Shown here: piece by piece, positions 54,637 through 64,000 of the stretch
How the letters are laid out: every line of letters begins with the position of its first letter
How positions within the stretch are numbered: the stretch's first letter is position 1
NCBI GenBank assembly: GCA_009823505.1
Contig: VZQC01010403.1
Span: forward strand, 392,751 to 456,750
Reading direction: 5' to 3'
DNA length: 64,000 bases
Source: Rhizomys pruinosus
Lineage: Eukaryota; Chordata; Mammalia; Rodentia; Spalacidae
Program-made: the position numbers and the translations under genes
Notes under the pieces: model-generated
The model's input: only the letters and a program-made list of their open reading frames with translations
Database searches by the model: none
What the model was told of the DNA's origin: nothing

Positions 54637-57431
54637 TGTATTGGTTGCTTTTCCATTGCTGTGATAATACATAGAAGGGCAACTTAGAGTTTATTTGGCT
54701 TATGGTGGTTCCAGACTGATGAGCGTCCATCGTGGTGGGGAGGCATGGCAGGAGGCAGAAGCAGGAATGAGAGTGCTCACATCATCACACATACAGGAAG
54801 GAGAGTGCTCACATCATCACACATACAGGAAGGAGAGTGCTCACATCATCACACGTACAGGAAGGAGAGTGCTCACATAATCACACGTACAGGAACCAGA
54901 GTGCTCACATCATCACACATACAGGAAGGAGAGTGCTCACATCATCACAAGTACAGGAAGGAGAGTGCTCACATCATCACACGTACAGGAAGGAGAGTGC
55001 TCACATCATCACACGTACAGGAAGGAGAGTGCTCACATCATCACACGTACAGGAAGGAGAGTGCTCACATCATCACACGTACAGGAAGGAGAGTGCTCAC
55101 ATCATCACACGTACAGGAAGGAGAGTGCTCACATCATCACACGTACAGGAAGGAGAGTGCTCACATCATCACACGTACAGGAAGGAGAGTGCTCACATCA
55201 TCACACGTACAGGAAGGAGAGTGCTCACATCATCACACGTACAGGAAGGAGAGTGCTCACATCATCACACGTACAGGAAGGAGAGTGCTCACATCATCAC
55301 ACGTACAGGAAGGAGAGTGCTCACATCATCACACGTACAGGAAGGAGAGTGCTCACATCATCACACGTACAGGAAGGAGAGTGCTCACATCATCACACGT
55401 ACAGGAAGGAGAGTGCTCACATCATCACACGTACAGGAAGGAGAGTGCTCACATCATCACACGTACAGGAAGGAGAGTGCTCACATCATCACACGTACAG
55501 GAAGGAGAGTGCTCACATCATCACACGTACAGGAAGGAGAGTGCTCACATCATCACACGTACAGGAAGGAGAGTGCTCACATCATCACACGTACAGGAAG
55601 GAGAGTGCTCACATCATCACACGTACAGGAAGGAGAGTGCTCACATCATCACACGTACAGGAAGGAGAGTGCTCACATCATCACACGTACAGGAAGGAGA
55701 GTGCTCACATCATCACACGTACAGGAAGGAGAGTGCTCACATCATCACACGTACAGGAAGGAGAGTGCTCACATCATCACACGTACAGGAAGGAGAGTGC
55801 TCACATCATCACACGTACAGGAAGGAGAGTGCTCACATCATCACACGTACAGGAAGGAGAGTGCTCACATCATCACACGTACAGGAAGGAGAGTGCTCAC
55901 ATCATCACACGTACAGGAAGGATAGTGCTCACGTCATCACACGTACAGGAAGGAGAGTGCTCACATCATCACAAGTACAGGAAGGAGAGTGCTCACATCA
56001 TCACACATACAGGAAGGAGAGTGCTCACATCATCAAAGGAAAGGAAGGAGAGTGCTCACATCATCACGAGAGTGCTCACATCATCACACGTACAGGAACC
56101 AGAGTGCTCACATCCTCACACGTACAGGAAGGAGAGTGCTCACGTCATCACACGTACAGGAAGGAGAGTGCTCACATCATCACACGTACAGGAAGGAGAG
56201 TGCTCACATCATCACACGTACAGGAAGGAGAGTGCTCACATCATCACACGTACAGGAAGGAGAGTGCTCACATCATCACACGTACAGGAAGGAGAGTGCT
56301 CACATCATCACACGTACAGGAAGGAGAGTGCTCACATCATCACACGTACAGGAAGGAGAGTGCTCACATCATCACACGTACAGGAAGGAGAGTGCTCACA
56401 TCATCACACGTACAGGAAGGAGAGTGCTCACATCATCACACGTACAGGAAGGAGAGTGCTCACATCATCACACGTACAGGAAGGAGAGTGCTCACATCAT
56501 CACACGTACAGGAAGGAGAGTGCTCACATCATCACACGTACAGGAAGGAGAGTGCTCACATCATCACACGTACAGGAAGGAGAGTGCTCACATCATCACA
56601 CGTACAGGAAGGAGAGTGCTCACATCATCACACGTACAGGAAGGAGAGTGCTCACATCATCACACGTACAGGAAGGAGAGTGCTCACATCATCACACGTA
56701 CAGGAAGGAGAGTGCTCACATCATCACACGTACAGGAAGGAGAGTGCTCACATCATCACACGTACAGGAAGGAGAGTGCTCACATCATCACACGTACAGG
56801 AAGGAGAGTGCTCACATCATCACACGTACAGGAAGGAGAGTGCTCACATCATCACACGTACAGGAAGGAGAGTGCTCACATCATCACACGTACAGGAAGG
56901 ATAGTGCTCACATCATCATACATACAGGAAGGAGAGTGCTCACATCATCACACGTACAGGAATGAGAGTGCTCACATCATCACATGTACAGGAAGGAGAG
57001 TGCTCACATCATCACACGTACAGAAGGAGAGTGCTCACGTCATCACATGTACAGGAAGGCGAATGCTCACATCATCACACGCACAGGAACCAGAGTGCTC
57101 ACATCATCACACGTACAGGCAGGAGAGTGCTCACATCATCACATGTACAGGAACCAGAGTGCTCACGTCATCACACGTACAGGAACCAGGATGCTCACAT
57201 CATCACACATACAGGAAGGAGAGTGCTCACGTCATCACATGTACAGGAAGGAGAGAGACAAACTTGAAGTAGAACAAGACTATGAGCTCCCTGGCCTGCC
57301 CCGAGTGACATATGCATCCTGCAAAGAAACACCTCCTGAAGGTTCCTTGACTCCCCAAACAGTGTCACCAACTGACCCGGTGCTCAAATGCTGAGACCCA
57401 GTAGGGGACACTTCTCATTCAAGCTACCACA
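54637..57431 (-). mobile_element. LTR expanded by an internal minisatellite
   Basis: The minus strand begins TGTGGTAGCTTGAATG (right, at 57431) and ends AACCAATACA (left, at 54637). AGTTG (54632-54636) and AGTTT (57432-57436) are the likely 5-bp duplication. Without the array about 313 bp remain, in keeping with a rodent LTR. The minus-strand AATAAA ('ccaaataaactct') lies near 54692. The array replaces a single 'gagtgctcacatcatcacac' segment of the ancestral LTR. Confidence 0.75.
54769..57250. repeat. 32-bp minisatellite, 78 units
   Basis: Consensus unit gagagtgctcacatcatcac + acgtacaggaag. Units start every 32 bp from 54769, except 31-bp units at 56017 and 56996 and a 20-bp unit at 56048. 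54961-55920 (30 units) and 56164-56899 (23 units) look identical throughout. Edge units vary (acatac, acaagtac, ccagag, gatag, acgtcatc). Plus-strand frames of 719, 666, 427 and 362 codons come only from this array: the unit has no stop and 96 nt encode the same 32-residue period in every frame. There is no promoter, intron, or non-repeat protein attached, so I do not call a gene. Confidence 0.97.
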
Positions 57432-57505
57432 AGTTTGCAGATTTAGGAAATAAAAAATTAAGACACTGGTTAAATTTGAATTTCAGATAAATAATAAATA
57501 CATTT

Positions 57506-57722
57506 TAAAGATTTATTTTTACTATTTTATTTATGTGTGTGTGCTTGTGTAAATGTATGCCACATGTGTGCATTCCCTCCAAGGCCAGAAGAGGATGTCA
57601 AGTCCCTGGAGCTGGAGTTAATAGTGACTGCTAGCCACCCAACTTGGGTGCTGGGAAATGAATTTAGGTTTTCTGGAGAAGTAGCAAGCATTCTTAACCG
57701 CTGAGTCATCTTTCTAAACCCA
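57506..57722 (-). repeat. degraded B2/B3 SINE
   Basis: 'gtccctggagctggagttaa', 'gggtgctgggaaatgaattt', head 'gctgagtcatctttctaaac'. Confidence 0.85.
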
Positions 57723-57825
57723 ACAAATAATAAATGTTGTAGTTAAACTATGTCTCAAGTTTTTCATTGTTTTTTATTTTATTTTCTCACAACCATACCC
57801 TCTGAAGACTTCAACCCCCATATTT

Positions 57826-57969
57826 TGTTTTTCTTTGAGACAGAGTCTCCCTGTAGCCCCTGCTGGCATGGCCTGGAACAGCTAGACCAGGCCAGCCTTG
57901 TTCACAGAGATCTGCCTGCCTCTGCCTTTTGAGTGCTGGGATTAAAGGTGTGCATCATCACACCCAGCT
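57826..57969 (-). repeat. B1 SINE
   Basis: 'ttgagacagagtctccctgt', 'gattaaaggtgtgcatcatc'. Confidence 0.92.
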
Positions 57970-58359
57970 GCCATATCTCTCTTTATATAAGAAACATGTT
58001 TTAAGGTGTCCTTGTTTTTGACAAACATAGGCACTGTGCCTGCAAAGGTTTTGGGCTCCCCCTAGTGGCTGGGGTCTGCCTGTGGTTTAGGACCACTCAG
58101 GTTTGTTGGACTGGCATTTAGCCATCAAAGTCGATTAAACCATAGGGAAACGGAAGAACAGAAGTGGAACAAGGACTGCCTGGATGAATGAAAATCAAAT
58201 TAAAAACAATAAATAGAAGAGATTGTCCACCAAGGGAATTTTATCAAGTTTCTCTGAAAAATCCAACTTAGACCCATTTCCCTTAGTGATTGTGTACTAC
58301 TTCCCTTAGTGATTGTGTAGCTTCAGAAATAGTGTCACCTCGTATGAAGAAAATTCTAA
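57970..58359. other. unannotated intergenic DNA
   Basis: A short direct repeat ('acttcccttagtgattgtgta') occurs at about 58277 and 58301. Otherwise nothing. Confidence 0.5.
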
Positions 58360-58581
58360 GGGGCTGAAGAGATGAGTCTGTGATTAAGAGCACTTGCTGC
58401 TCTTGCAGAGGACCTGGGTTCATTTCCCAGAACCTGTATCTGGGGCTCACAGTGGCCTATAACTGCAGTTCCGGGGCATTCAGCACCCTCTTCTGTCCCC
58501 TGTTGGCATGTCACACACATGGCACATATCAGACAAGCAGGCACACACACATACACATAAATAAGACACAAAAAATAAAAG
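58360..58581 (+). repeat. B2/B3 SINE
   Basis: 'ggggctgaagagatgagtct' to 'acataaataagaca'. Flanks 'agaaaattct' and 'agaaagttct'. Confidence 0.9.
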
Positions 58582-58859
58582 AAAGTTCTGTGATGTTCCA
58601 AATTCAATTAGGAGGAGGATAGAGGAAGGGAGGGATAAGGAACCTAATCAGCAACCAGTTCCAGCGGAAACCTACGAAAGAGTATTTCATGTTCCTGAGT
58701 GTTTGTTCAAGCCTTGACTTAAATGCCACCATGCCCTGTTCTCCTGTCCTAAAACTCTACTTACCCTCACCCTTGTTGTCTACAACCAGTGTGGTTCACT
58801 GTAAACAAGTGACACTTTGTTTTTCTTCTCCAAATTTCATTACAAAAATGCTCTTGGGA

Positions 58860-59050
58860 TGGGCTGGAGAGATGGTTCTAATTAAGAGCACCAAACGGTC
58901 TTGCAGAAGACCCTGGTTCAAATCCCAGCACCCACATGGGGGCTGATCCAACATTCTCTTCTGTCCTCCACAGGCACTGCAGGACATGGGTATACTTACA
59001 TGCATGCAGGCATAACAATCATACACATAAAATAAAAATAAAATATTAAA
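58860..59050 (+). repeat. B2/B3 SINE
   Basis: 'gggctggagagatggttcta', tail 'cataaaataaaaataaaat'. 'tgctcttgg' occurs on both sides. Confidence 0.9.
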
Positions 59051-59377
59051 AGGCTGCTCTTGGCTCTTAGATCCCATGAGAAAGCTTTTGGTTTTTATCT
59101 GGCCTCCCAAGACCTGATCTTTTTTTCTGATCAGGACCTATAAAGGCTCAACAAACTCTTTTTATTTCAGAAATGTCACCCTCTTTAGAGTTTTGGTTTA
59201 AGAGTCTGCACACAAAAATGTGGTATTCTTCTGTGTTGAGCCCAGACAATACATGTTGGACTTGGAAGATGCCTCAGGCTCAAGGTCCTGCTTCCCCTGA
59301 CATATCTTCTGCATACCCAGAGCAGTGAGGGCCTTTCCCTGGAATTCTCTATCTGTATCAAGACCCCGGGCTCTTTA
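59051..59377. other. unannotated intergenic DNA
   Basis: Nothing recognised. Confidence 0.5.
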
Positions 59378-59710
59378 TTTTTCTCATCACTATGATAAAA
59401 CACCAGACAGAAACAACTTATAGGAGGAACACTTTACTTTTTAAAATATTTTATTTTCATTTTTTTATGTGTGTGAAAATATTGTCTGCATGTATGTAAG
59501 TGTACCCATGTTGTGTAATGCCTGTGGAGTCAGACAAAGGCTTTGGATTCTCCCAGAACTGGAGTTACGGATGTTGTTAGCTGCCATGTGGGTACTGGGA
59601 ATCAAACCCAGGTCCTCTGCCAGAGCAGCTGATGCTCTTAACTGCTGAGCCATCTCTCCAGTCCCAGAAGGGTTCTCTTTAACTCAGGGTTTCAGAGGGT
59701 TCAATCCATG
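59378..59710 (-). repeat. LTR-like fragment split by a B2
   Basis: 'cactatgataaaacaccaga' and 'gggtttcagagggttcaatc' are the two sides. The B2 lies at 59439-59664. Confidence 0.5.
59439..59664 (-). repeat. B2/B3 SINE
   Basis: 'agaactggagttacggatgt', 'aatcaaacccaggtcctctg', head 'gagccatctctccagtccc'. Confidence 0.92.
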
Positions 59711-59852
59711 CTTGTTTGGTCCCATGTGCCTCGTGGTAGAGAGGAACTGAGGCCCGAGGATCACAAGTTCAAGGATCACAAGGGATACAGAAAGAATGCA
59801 AGGCAAACCAAGCAGCTTAGCGAGAGAAACTCTCAAAACAAAAGTGCAAAGA

Positions 59853-59929
59853 GGCCTGGGGCTACAGCTCAGTGGTAGAGAAGTTCCCTGATATGCTTGA
59901 GGCTCTGGGTTCCATCTGCAGCACCACAC
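59853..59929 (+). repeat. ID element
   Basis: 'ggcctggggctacagctcag' and 'ggctctgggttccatctgca' are the BC1/tRNA-Ala-derived ID layout. Confidence 0.85.
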
Positions 59930-60533
59930 ATACCAATGAACGGTATATGTAAAGAATTTTCTGTTTAGTATACTTGTTTGACTGTGCTTAACTGAAACGA
60001 TACCAGGTATTTAGAAACTCCTTTTGCTGAAAAGGATGAACTTGTCACTTGGGCCTGCACAACAACCAACTGCAGAGGTTAAAGTCTGGCACCTCCACCT
60101 TCCTTTTATTTCTGTCTCTACTTTGGGTCACAGACCTGCTCAACTCTGCACAAAGGCACAAGGAGTGCCTACAAAAAAATCCCAGTAATCCCTGACAACC
60201 TCATTCCCCTTTAAGGCTGAAGGCACAGAGGTGAGGGTGACACACATCTCACTGTCCACTTTCACAAAGTTCTGTTCCAAACCCAGAAATGTCCCCTGAC
60301 TGTCTCTGTTCAGTCTGTTAAAGCTGCAATTGGATGGGAATTCAAAGCAACAGACACTGACAGTTGATCACCCCATGAGAAGAACCCTCTTGGCAGCACC
60401 AAATTTCCCCCTTAAGCAATAAGAACTTCTGGTATCAAAACTGATGAACCCGGTGGGTGTCGGACCAGAACGGCTGAGTTCCGCACACCTCTCGCGCCTT
60501 GCTTCAGTTCTTCCTCTGTTTAAACATAATGCT
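59930..60533. other. unannotated, with a small CpG-rich patch
   Basis: 60449-60500 carries several CpGs ('gtcggaccagaacggctga', 'ctctcgcgccttgc') in otherwise CpG-poor DNA. No reading frame or RNA identified. Confidence 0.4.
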
Positions 60534-60713
60534 TGGCACCTTTAATCCTAGCACTTGGGAGGCAGAGGCAGGCAGATCTTTGTGAGTTCAAGGCGAGCCT
60601 GGTTACAATGTGAGTTCCTGGACAGCTGGGGCTACAGGGAAGACCCTGTCCTCGAAAGACAAAAAAAAAAAAAAAAAAAAAAAAAAAACCAAAACAAACA
60701 AACAAAAAAAACC
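60534..60713 (+). repeat. 5'-truncated B1 SINE with long poly(A)
   Basis: Starts at 'ggcacctttaatcctagcac' and has an A-run at 60661-60688. aaacataatgct flanks it on both sides (ending at 60534, and again at about 60714). Confidence 0.93.
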
Positions 60714-60975
60714 AAAACATAATGCTCATGTCAGTACCACAGAGACATGGCCAGATATTTAATTTCCACCTTCTCCACAGGGATGTTGTGATTAAAATCC
60801 TTTTCTGCCTTTTCATCATTACTTCTGTTTGCCTTCTTCTGGGTGAGTGGATGGATCCTATTTGACGGAACCCTAGAGTTGGGCTTTGGGCCTAGGACTC
60901 TTGGGCCTAGGACTCTGGCTACAAAACCAAAGACAATGAAACCAGGTAAGAGGGTGACTATCCTTTTAAAAATAC
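60714..60975. other. unannotated; weak minus-strand frame
   Basis: The 111-codon minus frame (60731-61066) starts inside a B2 and is not recognised. 'gggcctaggactctt' is locally duplicated at about 60887-60915. Confidence 0.4.
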
Positions 60976-61182
60976 TTGCATTTGTTATTTTTACTTTATC
61001 GCTTGCATGTATGTGAGTCTCCCCCTGTTGTGTAATACTGGTAGAGATCAGAAGATGGCACCACATCCCCTCGAACTGGAGTTATGGATGGTTGTTAGCC
61101 ACCGTGTGAGTATTGGGAATCGAACCTGGGTTCTCTGCAAGAGCAACCAGTGCTCTTAACTGCTGAGCCATCTCTCCAGCAC
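60976..61182 (-). repeat. B2/B3 SINE
   Basis: 'gaactggagttatggatggt', 'aatcgaacctgggttctctg', head 'gagccatctctccagcac'. 'tgactat' recurs in the flanks at 60955 and 61188. Confidence 0.92.
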
Positions 61183-61374
61183 TGAGGATGACTATTTTAT
61201 TGAATGGATTCAACTGGCAAGGTTACTGCTGTGTTGAAAATTTCTGGATTTGGTTTTTGTTGTTAGTGTCCCTACCTAACATCATTTTGAAGGGAACATG
61301 TTATGGAGCACAAAAATATATTAAATATCAAGACACATAAATAATAGTAAATGTCACCATGAAGAGTAAATAGT

Positions 61375-61524
61375 ATCCAGGTATGGTGATGCATGCTTTT
61401 AATCCCAGAACTTGGGAGGCAGAGGCAAGCAGATCTCTGTAAGTTCAAGGCCACCTTGGTCTATATAGCAAGTTCCAGGTCAGCTGGGGCTACAGGGAGA
61501 GCTTTTCTCAAAAAGGCCAACAAA
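61375..61524 (+). repeat. B1 SINE
   Basis: 'ccaggtatggtgatgcatgc' to 'tctcaaaaaggccaac'. aagagtaaatagt flanks both sides. Confidence 0.94.
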
Positions 61525-61800
61525 CAAAGCAAGAGTAAATAGTGTTCATTAGTGCCTGTGTTCTATTAAAGCTATTTCTTTCATTCGTACCCTTTTGACT
61601 AGCCTATATTCTACACCTAGATCATTTTAACTATAGGATTTATTGTACTCAAATGTGAAACACTGGGACTAAATTATTAGATATTGGTTTAGATACATTA
61701 TTTATCATTTTTTACATGTTCCAAGCACTTGTTAGTCTTGCAGTCTTTCAGCAAGCTTGTGTCATCTGTGTAAAGGCTGTTGCTGAATTTTCTTCCTTAC

Positions 61801-61998
61801 TGTGATAGTTAATATTGATTGTCAGCTTGCCAGGATGGATGTGGAATCACTGAAAAGACAGTGTTTGCCCAAAGGTGCAGTGTCATCAGTTGCTTCATGC
61901 CCTGTCACTGTGCATTCCCTGCCATGATGGAGTGCATCCTCAAACCATTCTGCCCTCAAGTTGTTGTTGTCACCAGGGACAGGAAAAGTAATGAAGTC
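61801..61998 (+). repeat. LTR-like fragment
   Basis: 'tgtgatagttaatattgatt' and 'ccatgatggagtgcatcctc' belong to the LTR family with 'gtcaacttgac' starts. Confidence 0.5.
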
Positions 61999-62869
61999 AT
62001 TTAATTAAATGATTTCAGCTGGGGGAGGAGGGAACTCATATGCTGTTATGTTTTGTGTGGCTACCATAAGAAATAGAAAATGTTGAGGAGGTGGAGTTGG
62101 GTCCTTTGGTACCTGTGGCATTTAAACTGTGGTGGGGACTGAGGGTTCCTTGGAGACTCAGGTGAGGAGTTTTGTTACAGGTGATTATTGTCCTCTGACT
62201 GTGAAGAGGGCTAGTGTGGATCATCTTAATACTCACATGTTTCAGTTGAACTGAGGACTAAACGATGAAAGTAGATGCTTATTTTTTGCTTCTGATACAA
62301 GTAGTTTTGTTATCTTCACAGGCATTGTTTTGGTCTTGCATTGTGGTAGTATGAAGTGGATCATAAAATTGCTTTCTGCAATCCATTCGTAAGAACATTA
62401 GATCGTATGCCCTTGACCCTTGTCAATCACTGACTGCTGAGTGTAATCACAGCAGCAGTCCGGCTGGTTCTCCTGTGAGAAGGAGAGATGAAGAGCTGGT
62501 TGGGATTCAAGATTTAGCCACTTATGCTCTGGATAATGTGGGCTTAGTGAATGGTTAAAATGAAATAAAATAGCCAGGACTGAGCCCTGGAAAATTTGCT
62601 ATCCATCTGACAAGTGCTCAAAACCTTTTGATGGGTCTGTAGGATCTAATCAGTAAGTTCCAACCTTAGCTCTGCCCCTGTTAACCAACAGATTCTGATT
62701 TTTTAGTTATCATTCATTCTTTGAGCATACTGATCTAAAGCCTCTTTGATGGACAACTGGAGTTCATACTGTAGGTATAATGAAAAAAAATTTTATTTTC
62801 TTCTCTGTCTACCCAAAGTGCAACTAACTCTCATGACCTAGAAATTCCATCTATTCTGGGAGGTCCCCT
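61999..62869. other. unannotated intergenic DNA
   Basis: Nothing recognised. Confidence 0.5.
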
Positions 62870-63265
62870 TATATTAGTTACTTTTATTGCCATGCTATAA
62901 AATACTCAACAAAAGCAACATGAGGAAGGGTTAACTTTTGGTTCACAGTTTGCAGTTGGGTGGGTGGGGAAGGAATGGGAATGGGATCATGGAACAACTG
63001 GTCACCCTGTGCCAGCAGCTGGAAGTAGGGAGGTGTGGACACCACTCAGATCCCTTCCTCCTTTTCATTCATTCTAGGATTCCAGCCCGTGGGACTGCAT
63101 TGCCCACGGTTAGGCTGGTGTCTTAGCTTCATTCCTGTCGCTGTGATAAAACACCCTAACAAAAGACTTAGAACTGTGAGCAAAACGAACCCTTTCTCCC
63201 CTAACTCCTGAGGCTTATCTCCATGGAGATTCCAGATCTTGTCAAGTAGACAATGTCAACCATCT
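62870..63265 (-). repeat. two LTR-like fragments in a row
   Basis: 62870-63118 ('attagttacttttattgcca') and 63119-63265 ('cattcctgtcgctgtgataa', 'tcttgtcaagtagacaatgt') both resemble right edges of rodent LTRs in reverse. Confidence 0.5.
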
Positions 63266-64000
63266 TTCCCTCTTCCCAGCCTCATAAAGCTGCCTGCCCC
63301 TCTTCTGTACTCCTGACCATGATGTATCACTTACAACGCTGCCTCCTAGCCAGCTCCCTGTGTGACTATAAATTCCTTGTGGCAGGGGTTATATAATTTT
63401 GTTCTCATAATGTCTGGCATTGAACAACTTAGAACCTCATGCAATAAGCAGGAAGGATGCAGGTGAATACAGTTTAGAGAGGCTTGTAGGTGGTTAAGGG
63501 TGTGGTTTGCAGGGACATCATTGAAGTATCATTGGAAGGAAGAGAGAGTGAAGTGACTGGGGCTGCATGGTGTGAGAGCTCACACTGAGAGAGTGTGTGT
63601 GTAGGATTTTGCCACCTTCTATATAACTGTATATTTCAGCCCCTTTGCAGTTTAGCAAACCTTTTGGACATTTGAATCCTTACAGATTTCCTTCTAATTT
63701 TAAACTCGTTTGTGAACTTTGAAAACTCCTCTATGTAGATGGAATTGTTTAATGACCTGGGCACTAATCTTTTTGGATATTTTTAATTGTTATTAAACTC
63801 TTTTTTTAATTTTTTTTGTTTATTTTTAAGGGATTCCACAATATAATTACACAGTTGTTTGCAGATAACATTGATGTTACTCAGTATGTCATACAATTAG
63901 GTAATTGGTGCATTTTGCAAGTATCTATGTCCAAATTTTGAACAACCCAAGGTTCCCATAGTCCAGTTGGAGAAGCTTGTATGCACAGGCATGTTGATCA
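63266..64000. other. unannotated intergenic DNA
   Basis: AT-rich towards the window end. No gene or named repeat. Confidence 0.5.

Noticed and set aside
54769..57250. Regular direct repeats that could look like a CRISPR array.
   Set aside because: The units abut without unique spacers, the host is a rodent, and the array sits inside an LTR.
54745..57394. Long plus-strand reading frames of up to 719 codons.
   Set aside because: They are translations of the 32-bp tandem array in three frames, with no unique domain, promoter or splice support.

Overview
This 64 kb window is nuclear DNA of a muroid rodent. The evidence is the dense mix of B1 (7SL-derived), B2/B3 (tRNA-derived), B4/RSINE-like and ID SINEs, rodent LTR families, rodent L1 pieces and long (CA), (GA), (TA) and (CTAT) microsatellites. 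The B1 and B2 variants look more cricetid (vole/hamster/deer-mouse type) than house mouse, but that is an impression from memory. I found no intact protein-coding gene, no structural RNA gene and no bacterial-type system. The window reads as an intergenic, retroelement-rich desert.

The one recognisable gene-derived sequence is a processed pseudogene of CKAP2 (cytoskeleton-associated protein 2) at about 15977-25250. It has no recognisable introns, a poly(A) signal, a poly(A) tail and a short candidate target-site duplication. It carries frameshifts and stops, a 190 bp insertion near its 5' end, a 514 bp composite insertion containing an inverted L1 ORF2 fragment, and a 6.2 kb endogenous retrovirus at 17473-23672. 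That ERV lies in antisense orientation, with two ~394 bp LTRs (4 substitutions and one 1-bp indel between them), a perfect tRNA-Pro primer binding site, a polypurine tract and a GTTC 4-bp duplication. I recognised no gag, pol or env reading frame in it, so it looks like a non-autonomous gammaretrovirus-like element.

Layout: 0-15 kb holds SINEs, a (CTAT)n block, old LTRs, a solo LTR nested in an older LTR (6488-6949) and an LTR with a primer-binding-site stub (13883-14210). 15-25 kb is the CKAP2 pseudogene plus ERV. 25-46 kb is SINEs, several solo LTRs with 5-bp duplications, a MaLR-like provirus (40940-43091) and two copies of an unrecognised poly(A)-tailed retroposon (29630-29829 and 38582-38914). 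An 861-base assembly gap at 46840-47700 is bounded by (TA)n. 47-54 kb has nested SINEs, including sites used two or three times by successive insertions. 54637-57431 is an LTR in which one 32-bp segment has expanded to 78 tandem units (54769-57250). Because 32 is not a multiple of three and the unit has no stop, all three forward frames stay open there, giving long but spurious reading frames. 57.4-64 kb is again SINEs and LTR fragments.

The parts do not work together as a pathway. The most interesting points are the 32-bp minisatellite, the unclassified retroposon pair, the repeatedly used insertion sites, the truncated provirus with a primer-binding-site remnant, and the in-frame ERV interruption of the CKAP2 retrocopy.
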